Shown here: in pieces, positions 8,515 to 16,688 of the stretch
How the letters are laid out: the number at the start of each line of letters is the position of its first letter
Numbering within the stretch: the first letter of the stretch is position 1
NCBI RefSeq assembly: GCF_016805305.1
Contig: NZ_JAERQN010000003.1
Location: 62,001 to 126,000 of the forward strand
Origin: Falsiroseomonas ponticola
Lineage (GTDB): Bacteria; Pseudomonadota; Alphaproteobacteria; Acetobacterales; Acetobacteraceae
DNA: 64,000 nt
Direction: 5' to 3'
Program-made: the position numbers and the translations under genes
The notes under the pieces: generated by a model
What the model saw: only the letters and a program-made list of their open reading frames with translations
Database searches by the model: none
What the model was told of the DNA's origin: nothing

Positions 8515-9208
8515 GAAGTCCTCGCAAGGTTTGGCCCGATATGGGCGGCGCGCGGCGCTGCAAAAGGCCATGGCGGGTTGCGGAGTGTTGCTGGCAGGCA
8601 CGCCAGCGTTCGCCCAAGGGGGCACACAGGGCCAGGAAATCCGCCTGCTCATGCTGGGCGATTCCATCACCGCCGGCTACGGCCTGGCGCGGGGGGAGGG
8701 CCCGCCGGCGCGGATCGAGGCGCTGCTGCGGGCCCGCGGCCGCAACGTGCGCGTGCTGGATGCCGGCGTCTCCGGCGACACCACGGCGGGGGGAAGGGCG
8801 CGGCTCGAATGGGCGCTGGCGGACCGGCCCCATGCCGTGATCGTCGCGCTGGGGGGGAATGACGGGCTGCGCGGGCTGACGCCGGCGCAGATGCGCGCGA
8901 ACCTCGTCGCCATCCTGGACACGCTGGCCCAGCGCCGCCTGCCGGTGCTGCTGGCGGGGATGATCGCGCCCCCCAACCTCGGCGCCGAATACGGGCGGGA
9001 ATTCGCCGCCGTCTTCACCGACCTGGCGCGGGACCGTCCCGATATCGTGTTCTACCCCTTCCTGCTGGAGGGCATCGCCGGCGACCCGGCGCTGAACCAG
9101 CCCGACCGCATCCATCCCACGGCGCGGGGCGCACAATTGCTGGCGGAGCGCATCCTTCCTGCCATCGAAACGCTACTGGACCGGGTGCGGCCTTTGGCTT
9201 CAGGCTGA
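8513..9208 (+). CDS. Arylesterase / acyl-CoA thioesterase I-like SGNH hydrolase (TesA type)
   Basis: A 231-residue periplasmic SGNH hydrolase. Block I holds the nucleophile Ser51 in MLGDSITAG, block III is GGNDGLRG, and the catalytic Asp/His pair is in DRIHPT near the end. An N-terminal signal peptide ends at PAFA. I chose the ATG at 8513 because it supplies the basic n-region (RYGRRAALQK); an ATG at 8570 would begin directly in the hydrophobic core. The divergent ABC exporter is its usual partner in other proteobacteria, suggesting shared work on lipids or acyl esters. Confidence 0.88.
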   Translation: MKSSQGLARYGRRAALQKAMAGCGVLLAGTPAFAQGGTQGQEIRLLMLGDSITAGYGLARGEGPPARIEALLRARGRNVRVLDAGVSGDTTAGGRARLEWALADRPHAVIVALGGNDGLRGLTPAQMRANLVAILDTLAQRRLPVLLAGMIAPPNLGAEYGREFAAVFTDLARDRPDIVFYPFLLEGIAGDPALNQPDRIHPTARGAQLLAERILPAIETLLDRVRPLASG

Positions 9209-9236
9209 GGGCGCCCCGGATTCGGAGCGCCTGCCG

Positions 9237-9773
9237 ATGCCGCGTCTCTTCGTTGCCCTTGCCCTTCCCTCCCTGGTCAAGGCCCAGCTTTCCGCCCTCT
9301 CCGGCGGCATCCCCGGCGCCCGCTGGGTGCCGCCGGAGAACTACCACCTGACGCTGCGCTTCATCGGGGAGGTGCAGGGCTGGCAGGCGGAGGAGGTCGA
9401 TACGGCGCTGGCCGCCATCCGCTGCCCGCGTTTCAACCTTGCGCTGGCCGGGGTCGGCACCTTCGAGAAGGCGGGGCGCATCCAGTCCCTGCATGTGACG
9501 GCAGAGCGGTCGGAGGCGCTGACGCGCCTCCAGGCCAAGGTGGAGACCGCCTTGCAGCGCATCGGGCTGGAGCCGGAGCGCAAGCGCTTCGCCCCCCATG
9601 TGACTCTGGCGCGGACCGACCGGGCGGAGACCCACAAGCTGATCGGCTTCGTCCAGGCGCATAGCCTGTTCCGCACGCCGCCGGTGACGGTGGAGTGCTT
9701 CACGCTCTTCTCCTCCTTCCTCGGGAAGGAGGCCGCGCATTACGTGCCGGAGGTTGAGTACGAACTGGCGTAG
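9237..9773 (+). CDS. thpR: RNA 2',3'-cyclic phosphodiesterase (ThpR / LigT family)
   Basis: A 178-residue 2H phosphoesterase. The two catalytic HxTx motifs are HLTL and HVTL, roughly 85 residues apart, in the usual contexts PENYHLTLRFIG and RFAPHVTLAR. The family opens 2',3'-cyclic phosphates on RNA ends and can join tRNA halves through 2'-5' bonds in vitro. It lies 28 bases after the esterase stop on the same strand and may share its transcript. Length and start match the family. Confidence 0.93.
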   Translation: MPRLFVALALPSLVKAQLSALSGGIPGARWVPPENYHLTLRFIGEVQGWQAEEVDTALAAIRCPRFNLALAGVGTFEKAGRIQSLHVTAERSEALTRLQAKVETALQRIGLEPERKRFAPHVTLARTDRAETHKLIGFVQAHSLFRTPPVTVECFTLFSSFLGKEAAHYVPEVEYELA

Positions 9774-9851
9774 CGCCCCGGTGCAACCCGGCAGCCGTCG
9801 CGCGTCACCAGACCCAGGCGGCCCGCTGTGCCACCAGACCGCGGCAGCCCG

Positions 9852-10772
9852 TCAAAAATACCCTTCGCGTTTCTTGCGTTCCATCGACGCTTCCTGGTCG
9901 CTGTCGATCAGGCGGCCCTCGCGTTCGCTCTTCCGGCTGTCGCGGATTTCCTCGAGGACCTGCCCGATCGTCTCCGCCCGGCTTTCATGTGCGCCGGTCA
10001 GCGGCCAGTCGCCCATGGTGCGGAAGCGCACCCACATCATCTCGACCGTCTCGCCCGGCTCGAGCGGCATGCGGTCGTCATCGCGCATGATGAGGGCGCC
10101 GGAGCGCCGGACCATGGGGCGTTCGGCCGCGAAATAGAGGGGGACCACGGGGATCTCCTCCGCCGCGATGTAGTCCCAGACGTCGAACTCGGTCCAGTTG
10201 GAGAGCGGGAAGACGCGCATCCCCTCGCCGGCGTTGAGCCGCGTGTTGTAGAGGCCCCAGAGCTCCGGCCGCTGGTTGCGCGGTTCCCAGACATGGCCCG
10301 CGGTGCGGTGGCTGAAGACGCGTTCCTTGGCGCGCGCCTTCTCCTCATCCCGCCGCGCGCCGCCCAGCGCGGCGTCGAAGCCGTATTTGTCGAGCGCCTG
10401 CTTCAGCGCCTCCGTCCCCATGACGTTCATGTGGAGCTGGGAGCCGTGGGTGAGGGGCCCGATGCCGCGCGCCAGGCCATCGGGGTTGGTGTGGACGATG
10501 CAGTCCAGGCCCAGCTCGGCCACGCGCCGGTCGCGGAATTCCAGCATGGCGCGGAAGTCCCAGCCTGTCGCGATGTGCAGCAGCGGGAAGGGCGGCTTGC
10601 CGGGGGCGAAGGCCTTCATCGCCATGTGCAGCACCACGCTGCTGTCCTTGCCGATGGAATACAGCAGCACGGGGTTGCGGAAGCTGGCCGCCGTCTCCCG
10701 GATGATGGCGATGCCCTCGGCTTCCAGGCGCCGCAGATGGGGCGACAGGCGACGTTGCGGTGCGGTGGACAT
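9852..10772 (-). CDS. cysD: Sulfate adenylyltransferase small subunit CysD
   Basis: A 306-residue PAPS-reductase-fold adenylyltransferase. The pyrophosphate loop is [12 protein letters not shown], and the C-terminus [11 protein letters not shown] is the classical CysD ending. With the GTPase CysN (or a CysNC fusion) it makes adenosine 5'-phosphosulfate from sulfate and ATP. The ATG at 10772 gives the family-like [19 protein letters not shown]. What is odd is the context: no cysN, cysC or other sulfate gene flanks it. Below lies thpR on the other strand and above lies the carD gene. Confidence 0.92.
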   Translation of the reverse strand: MSTAPQRRLSPHLRRLEAEGIAIIRETAASFRNPVLLYSIGKDSSVVLHMAMKAFAPGKPPFPLLHIATGWDFRAMLEFRDRRVAELGLDCIVHTNPDGLARGIGPLTHGSQLHMNVMGTEALKQALDKYGFDAALGGARRDEEKARAKERVFSHRTAGHVWEPRNQRPELWGLYNTRLNAGEGMRVFPLSNWTEFDVWDYIAAEEIPVVPLYFAAERPMVRRSGALIMRDDDRMPLEPGETVEMMWVRFRTMGDWPLTGAHESRAETIGQVLEEIRDSRKSEREGRLIDSDQEASMERKKREGYF

Positions 10773-10828
10773 GGCTACGGGCTCCGGCGCGGCCGGGCCC
10801 CTTCGCATGGTGGCGGTGAAAGGGGAAG

Positions 10829-10855
10829 GCCCGGGGGTTTCGCCAACCCCCGGGC
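10829..10855 (-). terminator. Hairpin downstream of carD
   Basis: Perfect 11-base arms GCCCGGGGGTT and AACCCCCGGGC around a five-base loop, starting 8 bases after the carD stop on the minus strand. There is no clean U-run after it, only a CT-rich stretch. It should slow or end carD transcription before cysD, but could also be an RNA stabiliser. Confidence 0.55.
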
Positions 10856-10862
10856 GAGATCG

Positions 10863-11972
10863 TCAGGTGACGGTCTTGAGGAAGGTCTGCAGCTTGTCGG
10901 CCGCGGCCGCCTTGTCCGTCCGGTCGATGGCGGCGAGTTCCGCCGCCAGGCGGTCCAGCGCCTGTTCGTAGATCTGGCGCTCGGAGAAGGACTGGTCCGG
11001 CTGGCCGGCGTTGCGGTGCAGGTCGCGCACGACCTCCGCGATGGCCAGCGGGTCACCGGAGTTGATCTTCGCCTCGTATTCCTGGGCGCGGCGGGACCAC
11101 ATGGTGCGCTTGATGCGGGCGCGGCCGCGCAGCACCTCCAGCGCCTCATTCATCATCTCCTGGCTGGCCAGCTTGCGCAGGCCGGAGGAGGCGGCCTTGT
11201 TGACCGGGACGCGCAGCGTCATCCGGTTCTCCTCGAAGGTCACGATGATGACCTTGAGGGACATGCCGGCCACGGGCATGTCCTCGATCCCCTGCACCTG
11301 GCCGACGCCATGGGTGGGATAGACGACATGGTCGCCCGCCTTGAATTCCACCGGCGGGCCCTTGGGCTTCGGCGGCGGGGGCGGGGAGGGGGCGTCATCC
11401 CCATCCTCCACCACCGGCTGCCGGGGCGCCGGACGGGGCGGATAGACCGGCGGGCGCGCGGAGGCGGCGGCTGCGGCGGCGGGGCGGGGCGGCGTATTGC
11501 GGTTCTGCATGGGGGCGGCGGGGCGCGGCGCGGGTTCGGGCGCGCGGGCCGGCGGCGGGGCGGCGACCTTGGCTTCCGGCGCGGCCGCGGCCTTCGCCGG
11601 GGGGGTCTTCTCGGCGGCTGCCTTGCTGGCGGCCGGCGCCTTGGCGGTGGCGGCCTTCGCGGCCGGGGCCTTGGCCTCCGGCGCCGGGGTGGCTGGAGTC
11701 TTGATGGGGATGGCCTTGCTGTCGGTTGTCTTGGGAGCGGCCGCTGCCGCCTTCGCCGGCGCCTTGGCAGGGGCGGGGGCGGCTGCGGGGGCCTTGGCGG
11801 CGGGTGCGGCCTTGCTGGGTGGCTTGGCCACGGCGGCGGCCTTGGCGGTCGCGGCCTTGGCGCCGGCAGGCTTCGAGGCGGTGCCGGCCTTCGCGCCGCC
11901 GGTCCTTCCGGCGCCGGCCTTCGCGGCGCCCGTCTTCACGGCACCGGCCTTCGCCTGGGCGGTTTGCTTCAT
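10863..11972 (-). CDS. CarD-family transcriptional regulator with long Lys/Ala/Pro-rich N-terminal tail
   Basis: A 369-residue protein. The C-terminal half is a standard CarD/CdnL unit: an RNA-polymerase-interacting Tudor-like domain (FKAGDHVVYPTHGVGQV) followed by a helical DNA-binding domain with WSRRAQEYEAKI. CarD proteins bind the beta subunit and stabilise open complexes at promoters. The first half (about residues 1-200) is of low complexity, made of repeated AKAA/PAAKA-type elements and then proline-rich stretches, like a histone H1 tail. The start at 11972 (MKQTAQAKAG) excludes a non-family stretch that stays open further upstream. A ferredoxin gene lies upstream, a common alphaproteobacterial pairing. 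Confidence 0.9.
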   Translation of the reverse strand: MKQTAQAKAGAVKTGAAKAGAGRTGGAKAGTASKPAGAKAATAKAAAVAKPPSKAAPAAKAPAAAPAPAKAPAKAAAAAPKTTDSKAIPIKTPATPAPEAKAPAAKAATAKAPAASKAAAEKTPPAKAAAAPEAKVAAPPPARAPEPAPRPAAPMQNRNTPPRPAAAAAASARPPVYPPRPAPRQPVVEDGDDAPSPPPPPKPKGPPVEFKAGDHVVYPTHGVGQVQGIEDMPVAGMSLKVIIVTFEENRMTLRVPVNKAASSGLRKLASQEMMNEALEVLRGRARIKRTMWSRRAQEYEAKINSGDPLAIAEVVRDLHRNAGQPDQSFSERQIYEQALDRLAAELAAIDRTDKAAAADKLQTFLKTVT

Positions 11973-12161
11973 CACGCCACCCGCTTTCCATGCCGCGGAC
12001 CGGGCAGCCCTGCGCGCGGCATCCCCCGCCGGGGAATGGCACCGCGGGCGAGCCCCGGTCGCGGGCTTGTCATGAACCCGATGAGGGGGAAACGCCCGGC
12101 CGTCCGTGTCGTTTTCCCGATCCCTTTGATAACATAACACAAACCGGCGTGCGTTTCCACC

Positions 12162-12181
12162 CCCGCCCCGGCCGGGGCGGG
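12162..12181 (-). terminator. GC-rich palindrome downstream of the ferredoxin gene
   Basis: A perfect palindrome with eight-base arms CCCGCCCC and GGGGCGGG around GGCC. It begins 29 bases after the ferredoxin stop and lies upstream of carD. There is no U-run, so it is a possible Rho-independent-like or pausing hairpin only. An AT-richer stretch next to it (12126-12145) may hold the carD promoter, but I could not fit clear boxes. Confidence 0.4.
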
Positions 12182-12209
12182 TCTTCGCCGGTACCGGGGC
12201 GATCCGGGG

Positions 12210-12542
12210 TCAGGGCGAGCCGGGATTGGGGTCGAAGAGGTCCTTCTTGCCCGGCTTGTCCTTCCATTCATCCGCATCGGCGGGCGCCTGGCCCTTGCGG
12301 GTGATGTTCGGCCATTGCGTGGCGTAGGTGCGGTTCAGCTCGACCCAGGGCGTCGCCTTGTCGTCGCTGTCGGGCAGGATCGCCTCGGCGGGGCATTCCG
12401 GTTCGCAGACGCCGCAATCGATGCATTCATCCGGGTGGATGACCAGCATGTTCTCGCCCACGTAGAAGCAGTCCACCGGACAGACCTCCACGCAGTCCAT
12501 GTATTTGCACTTGATGCAGTTCTCGGTGACGACGTAGGTCAA
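12210..12542 (-). CDS. fdxA: Ferredoxin, FdxA-type 7Fe-8S
   Basis: A 110-residue ferredoxin. Residues 1-60 hold the bacterial-type cluster motifs [17 protein letters not shown] and [11 protein letters not shown]; the first has the altered spacing of one [3Fe-4S] site, and the second fits a [4Fe-4S] site. It is a small cytosolic electron carrier. No ATG fits. The TTG at 12542 is preceded by GGAGG with a five-base spacer and gives the family N-terminus TYVVTENC, so I take TTG as the start. The acidic and lysine-rich C-terminal extension is normal for alphaproteobacterial FdxA. Confidence 0.93.
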   Translation of the reverse strand: MTYVVTENCIKCKYMDCVEVCPVDCFYVGENMLVIHPDECIDCGVCEPECPAEAILPDSDDKATPWVELNRTYATQWPNITRKGQAPADADEWKDKPGKKDLFDPNPGSP

Positions 12543-12658
12543 CTGCGCCTCCGGCGGAGATGCGTGCCGCGGCCCCTGCGGCGGCTTTCGTCCGCGCCAT
12601 GCCAGCAGCGCGGAGATGACGACATGGCCCGGCGCGCGACGCAAGGCAAGCGGCTGTG

Positions 12659-12943
12659 TCAGGCGGGGTCGGAGAGATCCTCGTAGAGGCCCCGCGCCTC
12701 GCTGGCCGGGCCGCGGCGCTCCGCCAGCGCCAGCACGCGCCAGACCCGCACGCGCCCGCCCAGCGCCAGGGTCAGCACATCGCCGACGCGCAGCTTCGCA
12801 TGCGGCTTGTCGGTCGGCAGCCGGTTGATGCGGACGCTGCCGCCCGAGACCTGGCGGGCGCATTCCGCCCGCGTCTTGGCCAGCCGCGCGCACCAGAGCC
12901 AGAGGTCGAGACGCTGGAAATCGCGCCCTTCCCCTGCCTCCAT
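12659..12943 (-). CDS. S4-domain RNA-binding protein (Hsp15-like)
   Basis: A 94-residue protein made of a single S4 domain: [22 protein letters not shown], then [22 protein letters not shown], ending in a short acidic tail. The Hsp15 relatives bind stalled 50S subunits carrying nascent chains. Its start is 7 bases below the stop of the large helicase gene, so the two are very likely co-transcribed, which fits a joint RNA-related role. No catalytic domain is attached. Confidence 0.88.
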   Translation of the reverse strand: MEAGEGRDFQRLDLWLWCARLAKTRAECARQVSGGSVRINRLPTDKPHAKLRVGDVLTLALGGRVRVWRVLALAERRGPASEARGLYEDLSDPA

Positions 12944-12950
12944 GCCGGCC

Positions 12951-15900
12951 TCAGTCCTTCTTCAGCTTCAGCTGGGCCAGGACCGCGAAGGGCGAATCGG
13001 GCTTCGGCGCCGCGATCACCTCCCGCGGCCGCTCGTCGCGGCCGAAGCGTCCCCGGTCGCCACCCCGATCCGGGCGCGGCCCGTCGAAGCGCGGACGGTC
13101 GCCCTGCGGGCGCGGGCCGTCCGGCCGGCGGTCGGGGCGGGGCCCATCGAAACGCGGCCGGTCGCCCCGCTGGCGGTCCCCCTGGGGCCTGTCACCCTGG
13201 GGCCTGTCACCCTGGGGTCGGTCCCCCTGGGGTCGGTCCCCCTGGGGCCGATCGCCCTGGGGCCGGTCGCCTTGCGGCCGATCGGCCTGCGGGGCCTGGT
13301 CGCCAGCCGGCGCGCCATGCCGCGGCGGGCGGTTGCCGCCATCGCGCCGCGGCCCGAAATCGCGCCGCTGGCCATCCCGCGGCGGGCCATCCCGGCGCGG
13401 GCCACGATCCGCGCCATCGCGGCGCGGGCCGCGATCGGGGCGGGGCTGGCGCAGTTCCGGCGGGATGGGCGGGCCGAAATAGACCGGGCGCGGCGCGCCA
13501 TCCGGCGTGCCCTCCGGGCGGGGGCCGCGCGGCCGGTCATCCCGGCGGGGGCCGCGCGCCTGGTCGGGGCGACCTTCCGGCCGCGCCTGGTCGGGCCGGC
13601 GCGGGCCGCGCGGGCCCTGGCGTTCCGGCCGGTGGACGCTGATGCGGGGCGGCGCCGGCGGGCCGAACTGCCCCTCCTCCAGCTCGCCACCCGGGATCAG
13701 GCGGAAACCCATCGCCTCCAGCGCCATGGGCAGCGTGTCGCCCTTCACGCCGAGGCGGGACGCCAGGCCTTCCGGCACCGGCGCCGGGGCGCGGCGCGTG
13801 AGGTAGCCGAGTTCGCCCGCGATCCGCTCCGCCACGTCGAGGCGCAGCAGCACGCGCCCGGCCGGCAGCCAGCCCGCCATGATGGCGAAGCCCGGCGGCC
13901 AGCCTTCCGGCCCGCGCGGCGTGTTGGGATCGGCCGGCGCCGGCAGCGGCACTTCCGGCAGCGTCACTGCCACCAGGCCGGGATTGGGCAGCAGCGGCGT
14001 CGGGATGTTGCGGCGAAGCGCCCAGAGCTGGGCCCGCAGCTGCATCGCGCGCGGCTTCAGCACATCCGGCAGATACAGGGCGTAGCGCCCGGCCCGGATG
14101 CCGATGGCCTTGAGCCGCGTGCGCAGATCGGCCGGCACCTCCCGGTCCGTGGCGCCGGGGGCGAGGCCCATCGCCTCCCGCAGCCGGAAGGCCGGGCCGC
14201 GCAGCGTGTTGTCCTCTGCGGCCTTGGCCTCCATCGCCTCCAGCCCGCCGAGTTCCTTCTTCACCAGCGCATCGAGCCAGAGGGCGAGCTTGGCCCGCAC
14301 CCTTTCGCGCTGCGTGTTGTCGAGGAATTCGGTGGCGATGACGTCCACATGGGGCTTCAGCGGCTCCGGCCCCGGGCGCAGGCGCGCCACCTCCGCGCCG
14401 TCCCACATCACGCGGTGCTGCGGCGTCAGGGTGAAGGCCTCGTCCTTCGCCATCTCCAGCGCCGCGAGCCGGCGGGGCATCTCCTCCCGCAGCGCGCGGC
14501 GGGCGGCGCGGAGCACGAGGCGCTTCTCCTCCTCCTTCGTCGCATCCGGGTCGGGGTGGAAATGGAAGCCCTGGACCTTGCCGACGGAATGGCCTTCGAC
14601 CAGTACGTCGCCCTGGCGGGTGACGGCGGAGAGCAGTTCCTTTTCCGTGTCGTCCAGGCTGCGGATCAGGTGCGCGGCGCGGCGATCGACGAAGCGGGCG
14701 ATCAGCCGCTCATGCAGCGCGTCGCTGACCGCCTCCTCGGCGCGGCGGGCCTCCGCCTGGTGGCTTTCCGCATCCGCGATCCAGTCGCCGCGGGCGGCGA
14801 TGTAGGACCAGATGCGGATATGGGCGAGCCGCGCCATCAGCGTGTCGAGGTCGCCCTCCACATTGCCCAGCGCGGCGATGTTGCCCGCGACCCAGTCGGT
14901 GGGCAGCCGGCCTTCCTGCGCTAGGTGGCCGAAGATCTTGCCGCAGAGCCTGGTGTGGCTGTCATCCGACATCTTGCGGAAGTCGGGCACCTGGCAGGCT
15001 TCCCACAGTAGCCGCACGCGGGCGCGGCTCTGCGCCAAGCCGCGGATCTCCGCTTCCCGCGCCAGGGCGTTCAGCGTGATGTGGTCCACCGCGTCATTGC
15101 CCTTGGCCAGGCCCGGCTGGGGCGGTGGCGCGGCCAGGCTGTCCAGCAGCCCGTCGATGCTGGCGAAATCGAGGTCGCTGTTCCGCCAGGCGATCTGGGA
15201 CAGCGCCTCGAAGTGATGGCCCTCGATCTGGTGGGCGAGCTCATCCGGCAAGGGCGGGCAATCGGCGGTGGTGCCGAAGCTGCCATCGCGCATGCCGCGG
15301 CCGGCGCGGCCGGCGATCTGCGCCGCTTCCTGCGCATTCAGGGCGCGCAGGTTGTGGCCATCGAATTTCCGCAGATCGGCGAAGGCGACATGGTCCACAT
15401 CCATGTTCAGGCCCATGCCGATGGCATCCGTCGCCACCAGGAAATCGACTTCACGATTCTGGTACAGCGCCACCTGCGCGTTCCGCGTGCGGGGGCTGAG
15501 GCGCCCCATCACGACGGCGCAGCCGCCACGGCGCCGGCGCACGGCCTCCGCGATCGCATAGACCTCCGTCGCGCTGAAGGCGACGATGGCGGAGCGCGGC
15601 GGCAGTTTCGTGAGTTTCGCCTGGCCGGCGTGGGTGAGCTGGGAGAGCCGCGGGCGCGTCTCGATCTCGGCCTGGGGCACCAGGCGCTGCAGCAGCGGGC
15701 GGATGGTCTCCGCGCCCAGGAACATCGTCTCGACCAGGCCGCGGGCATGCAGCAGGCGGTCGGTGAAGATGTGGCCGCGATCGGCATCGGCGCAGAGCTG
15801 GATCTCGTCCACCGCCACGAATTCCGCGCGGCGGTCGAGCGGCATCGCCTCGACCGTGCAGGCGAACCAGCGCGCCTCCGGGGGGACGATCTTTTCCTCC

Positions 15901-16130
15901 CCGGTGATCAGGGCGACGTATTTCTCGCCCTTGGCGGCGACCATCCGGTCATAATTCTCGCGCGCCAGCAGGCGCAGCGGGAAGCCGATGATGCCGGAGG
16001 CATGCGCCAGCAGCCGCGTGATCGCGAGGTGGGTCTTGCCGGTATTGGTGGGGCCGAGCACGGCGCGGACCCGGGGAGCGAACATCTGGCCGTGTGACCT
16101 TGTGGTATCGGACATCGTGTTGGTCGGCAT
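12951..16130 (-). CDS. Suv3-type superfamily 2 RNA/DNA helicase with Arg/Gly/Asp-rich tail
   Basis: About 1059 residues. Helicase motifs in order: Walker A GPTNTGKTH near residue 25, the DEIQL box, SAT in FSATEVYAI, and motif VI QIAGRAGRG. Suv3-like helicases unwind structured RNA, in mitochondria with the degradosome. After a long middle region the last 200 residues are rich in Arg, Gly, Asp and Pro. They contain tandem PQGDR pentapeptides and end with DSPFAVLAQLKLKKD. The ATG at 16130 is preferred; a second ATG five codons on is equally possible. Longer upstream frames lack family similarity. Confidence 0.88.
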   Translation of the reverse strand: MPTNTMSDTTRSHGQMFAPRVRAVLGPTNTGKTHLAITRLLAHASGIIGFPLRLLARENYDRMVAAKGEKYVALITGEEKIVPPEARWFACTVEAMPLDRRAEFVAVDEIQLCADADRGHIFTDRLLHARGLVETMFLGAETIRPLLQRLVPQAEIETRPRLSQLTHAGQAKLTKLPPRSAIVAFSATEVYAIAEAVRRRRGGCAVVMGRLSPRTRNAQVALYQNREVDFLVATDAIGMGLNMDVDHVAFADLRKFDGHNLRALNAQEAAQIAGRAGRGMRDGSFGTTADCPPLPDELAHQIEGHHFEALSQIAWRNSDLDFASIDGLLDSLAAPPPQPGLAKGNDAVDHITLNALAREAEIRGLAQSRARVRLLWEACQVPDFRKMSDDSHTRLCGKIFGHLAQEGRLPTDWVAGNIAALGNVEGDLDTLMARLAHIRIWSYIAARGDWIADAESHQAEARRAEEAVSDALHERLIARFVDRRAAHLIRSLDDTEKELLSAVTRQGDVLVEGHSVGKVQGFHFHPDPDATKEEEKRLVLRAARRALREEMPRRLAALEMAKDEAFTLTPQHRVMWDGAEVARLRPGPEPLKPHVDVIATEFLDNTQRERVRAKLALWLDALVKKELGGLEAMEAKAAEDNTLRGPAFRLREAMGLAPGATDREVPADLRTRLKAIGIRAGRYALYLPDVLKPRAMQLRAQLWALRRNIPTPLLPNPGLVAVTLPEVPLPAPADPNTPRGPEGWPPGFAIMAGWLPAGRVLLRLDVAERIAGELGYLTRRAPAPVPEGLASRLGVKGDTLPMALEAMGFRLIPGGELEEGQFGPPAPPRISVHRPERQGPRGPRRPDQARPEGRPDQARGPRRDDRPRGPRPEGTPDGAPRPVYFGPPIPPELRQPRPDRGPRRDGADRGPRRDGPPRDGQRRDFGPRRDGGNRPPRHGAPAGDQAPQADRPQGDRPQGDRPQGDRPQGDRPQGDRPQGDRPQGDRQRGDRPRFDGPRPDRRPDGPRPQGDRPRFDGPRPDRGGDRGRFGRDERPREVIAAPKPDSPFAVLAQLKLKKD
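13171..13290 (-). repeat. Eight 15-base tandem repeats encoding PQGDR-type pentapeptides
   Basis: Eight consecutive 15-base units of the type GGCCTGTCACCCTGG, GGTCGGTCCCCCTGG and GGCCGATCGCCCTGG lie inside the helicase gene. Several neighbours are identical to each other (13186-13200 and 13201-13215; 13216-13230 and 13231-13245), the mark of recent slippage. They encode PQGDR repeats in an RNA-binding-like tail and keep the reading frame. Confidence 0.95.
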
Positions 16131-16302
16131 GGTCCGTGGGGGAGGTGACGGGTGGCACGCCGCCGCGGGCTTGGCAACCTTTGGGGCTGGATTGGGGGCG
16201 GCGGCGCGGCGATGCGGGTTGGCAACGAAGCGTAAACCTCCTTGCGGGAGGGTAGGGGCCTGGCCGGTCCCCCGCCGTGCCAGCTGGGGCAGGAGGCCCT
16301 GC

Positions 16303-16647
16303 ATGACCGATCCGCGAGGCCGGGCCGTGCCGCCCGTGCGCGCTACCCTGCTGGCCGGGCTGGCGCTCGCCCTGCTCGGCGCGATGGCCCTCATGCTCAC
16401 CGCAGGCGCCGTGCCCGCCGATCCGCCGGATCAGGCCGCCCGGCCGATCGAACAGGCGGAAAGCCTGGCCCTGACCATCCTTGCCTGTGGCGTCGCCGCG
16501 CTGGCCATCCTGGCCGGCATCGCCGCCCTGGCGCTGGAACGCAGCCTGGAGCCGCCGGCGGAAGGGCGTGGCGGGCTCGCCATCTCACCCGCGCGGAGCC
16601 ATCCCTTGCCCCCCGGCAGGATCGAACCGCTTCGAAAGGCGGCCTGA
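16303..16647 (+). CDS. Small membrane protein with two predicted helices, unknown
   Basis: A 114-residue product of no recognised family. Two hydrophobic segments (LLAGLALALLGAMALMLTAGA and LTILACGVAALAILAGIAALAL) are joined by an acidic linker, with a basic, proline-rich C-terminus. A perfect AGGAGG lies six bases before the ATG at 16303, which makes translation credible although nothing else supports it. It runs divergent to the helicase gene and is followed after 41 bases by the MFS gene, possibly in one transcript. Confidence 0.6.
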   Translation: MTDPRGRAVPPVRATLLAGLALALLGAMALMLTAGAVPADPPDQAARPIEQAESLALTILACGVAALAILAGIAALALERSLEPPAEGRGGLAISPARSHPLPPGRIEPLRKAA

Positions 16648-16688
16648 ACCCCTTCCGCCCCCGGCCCGCAGCCGTCAGGTTGCGGCCC

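Noticed and set aside
8513..8600. TesA-like protein as a lipoprotein through Cys23
   Set aside because: No proper lipobox: the cysteine lies at the beginning of the hydrophobic core instead of after it.
12020..12090. Similarity between the carD upstream region and the sequence around 24190-24300
   Set aside because: Only short GC-rich pieces (such as GATGGCGCCG and CATGAACCC) agree; too little to claim a repeat element.
13171..13290. CRISPR-like regular repeats
   Set aside because: Units are 15 bases without spacers and encode PQGDR in the helicase frame; no cas genes nearby.
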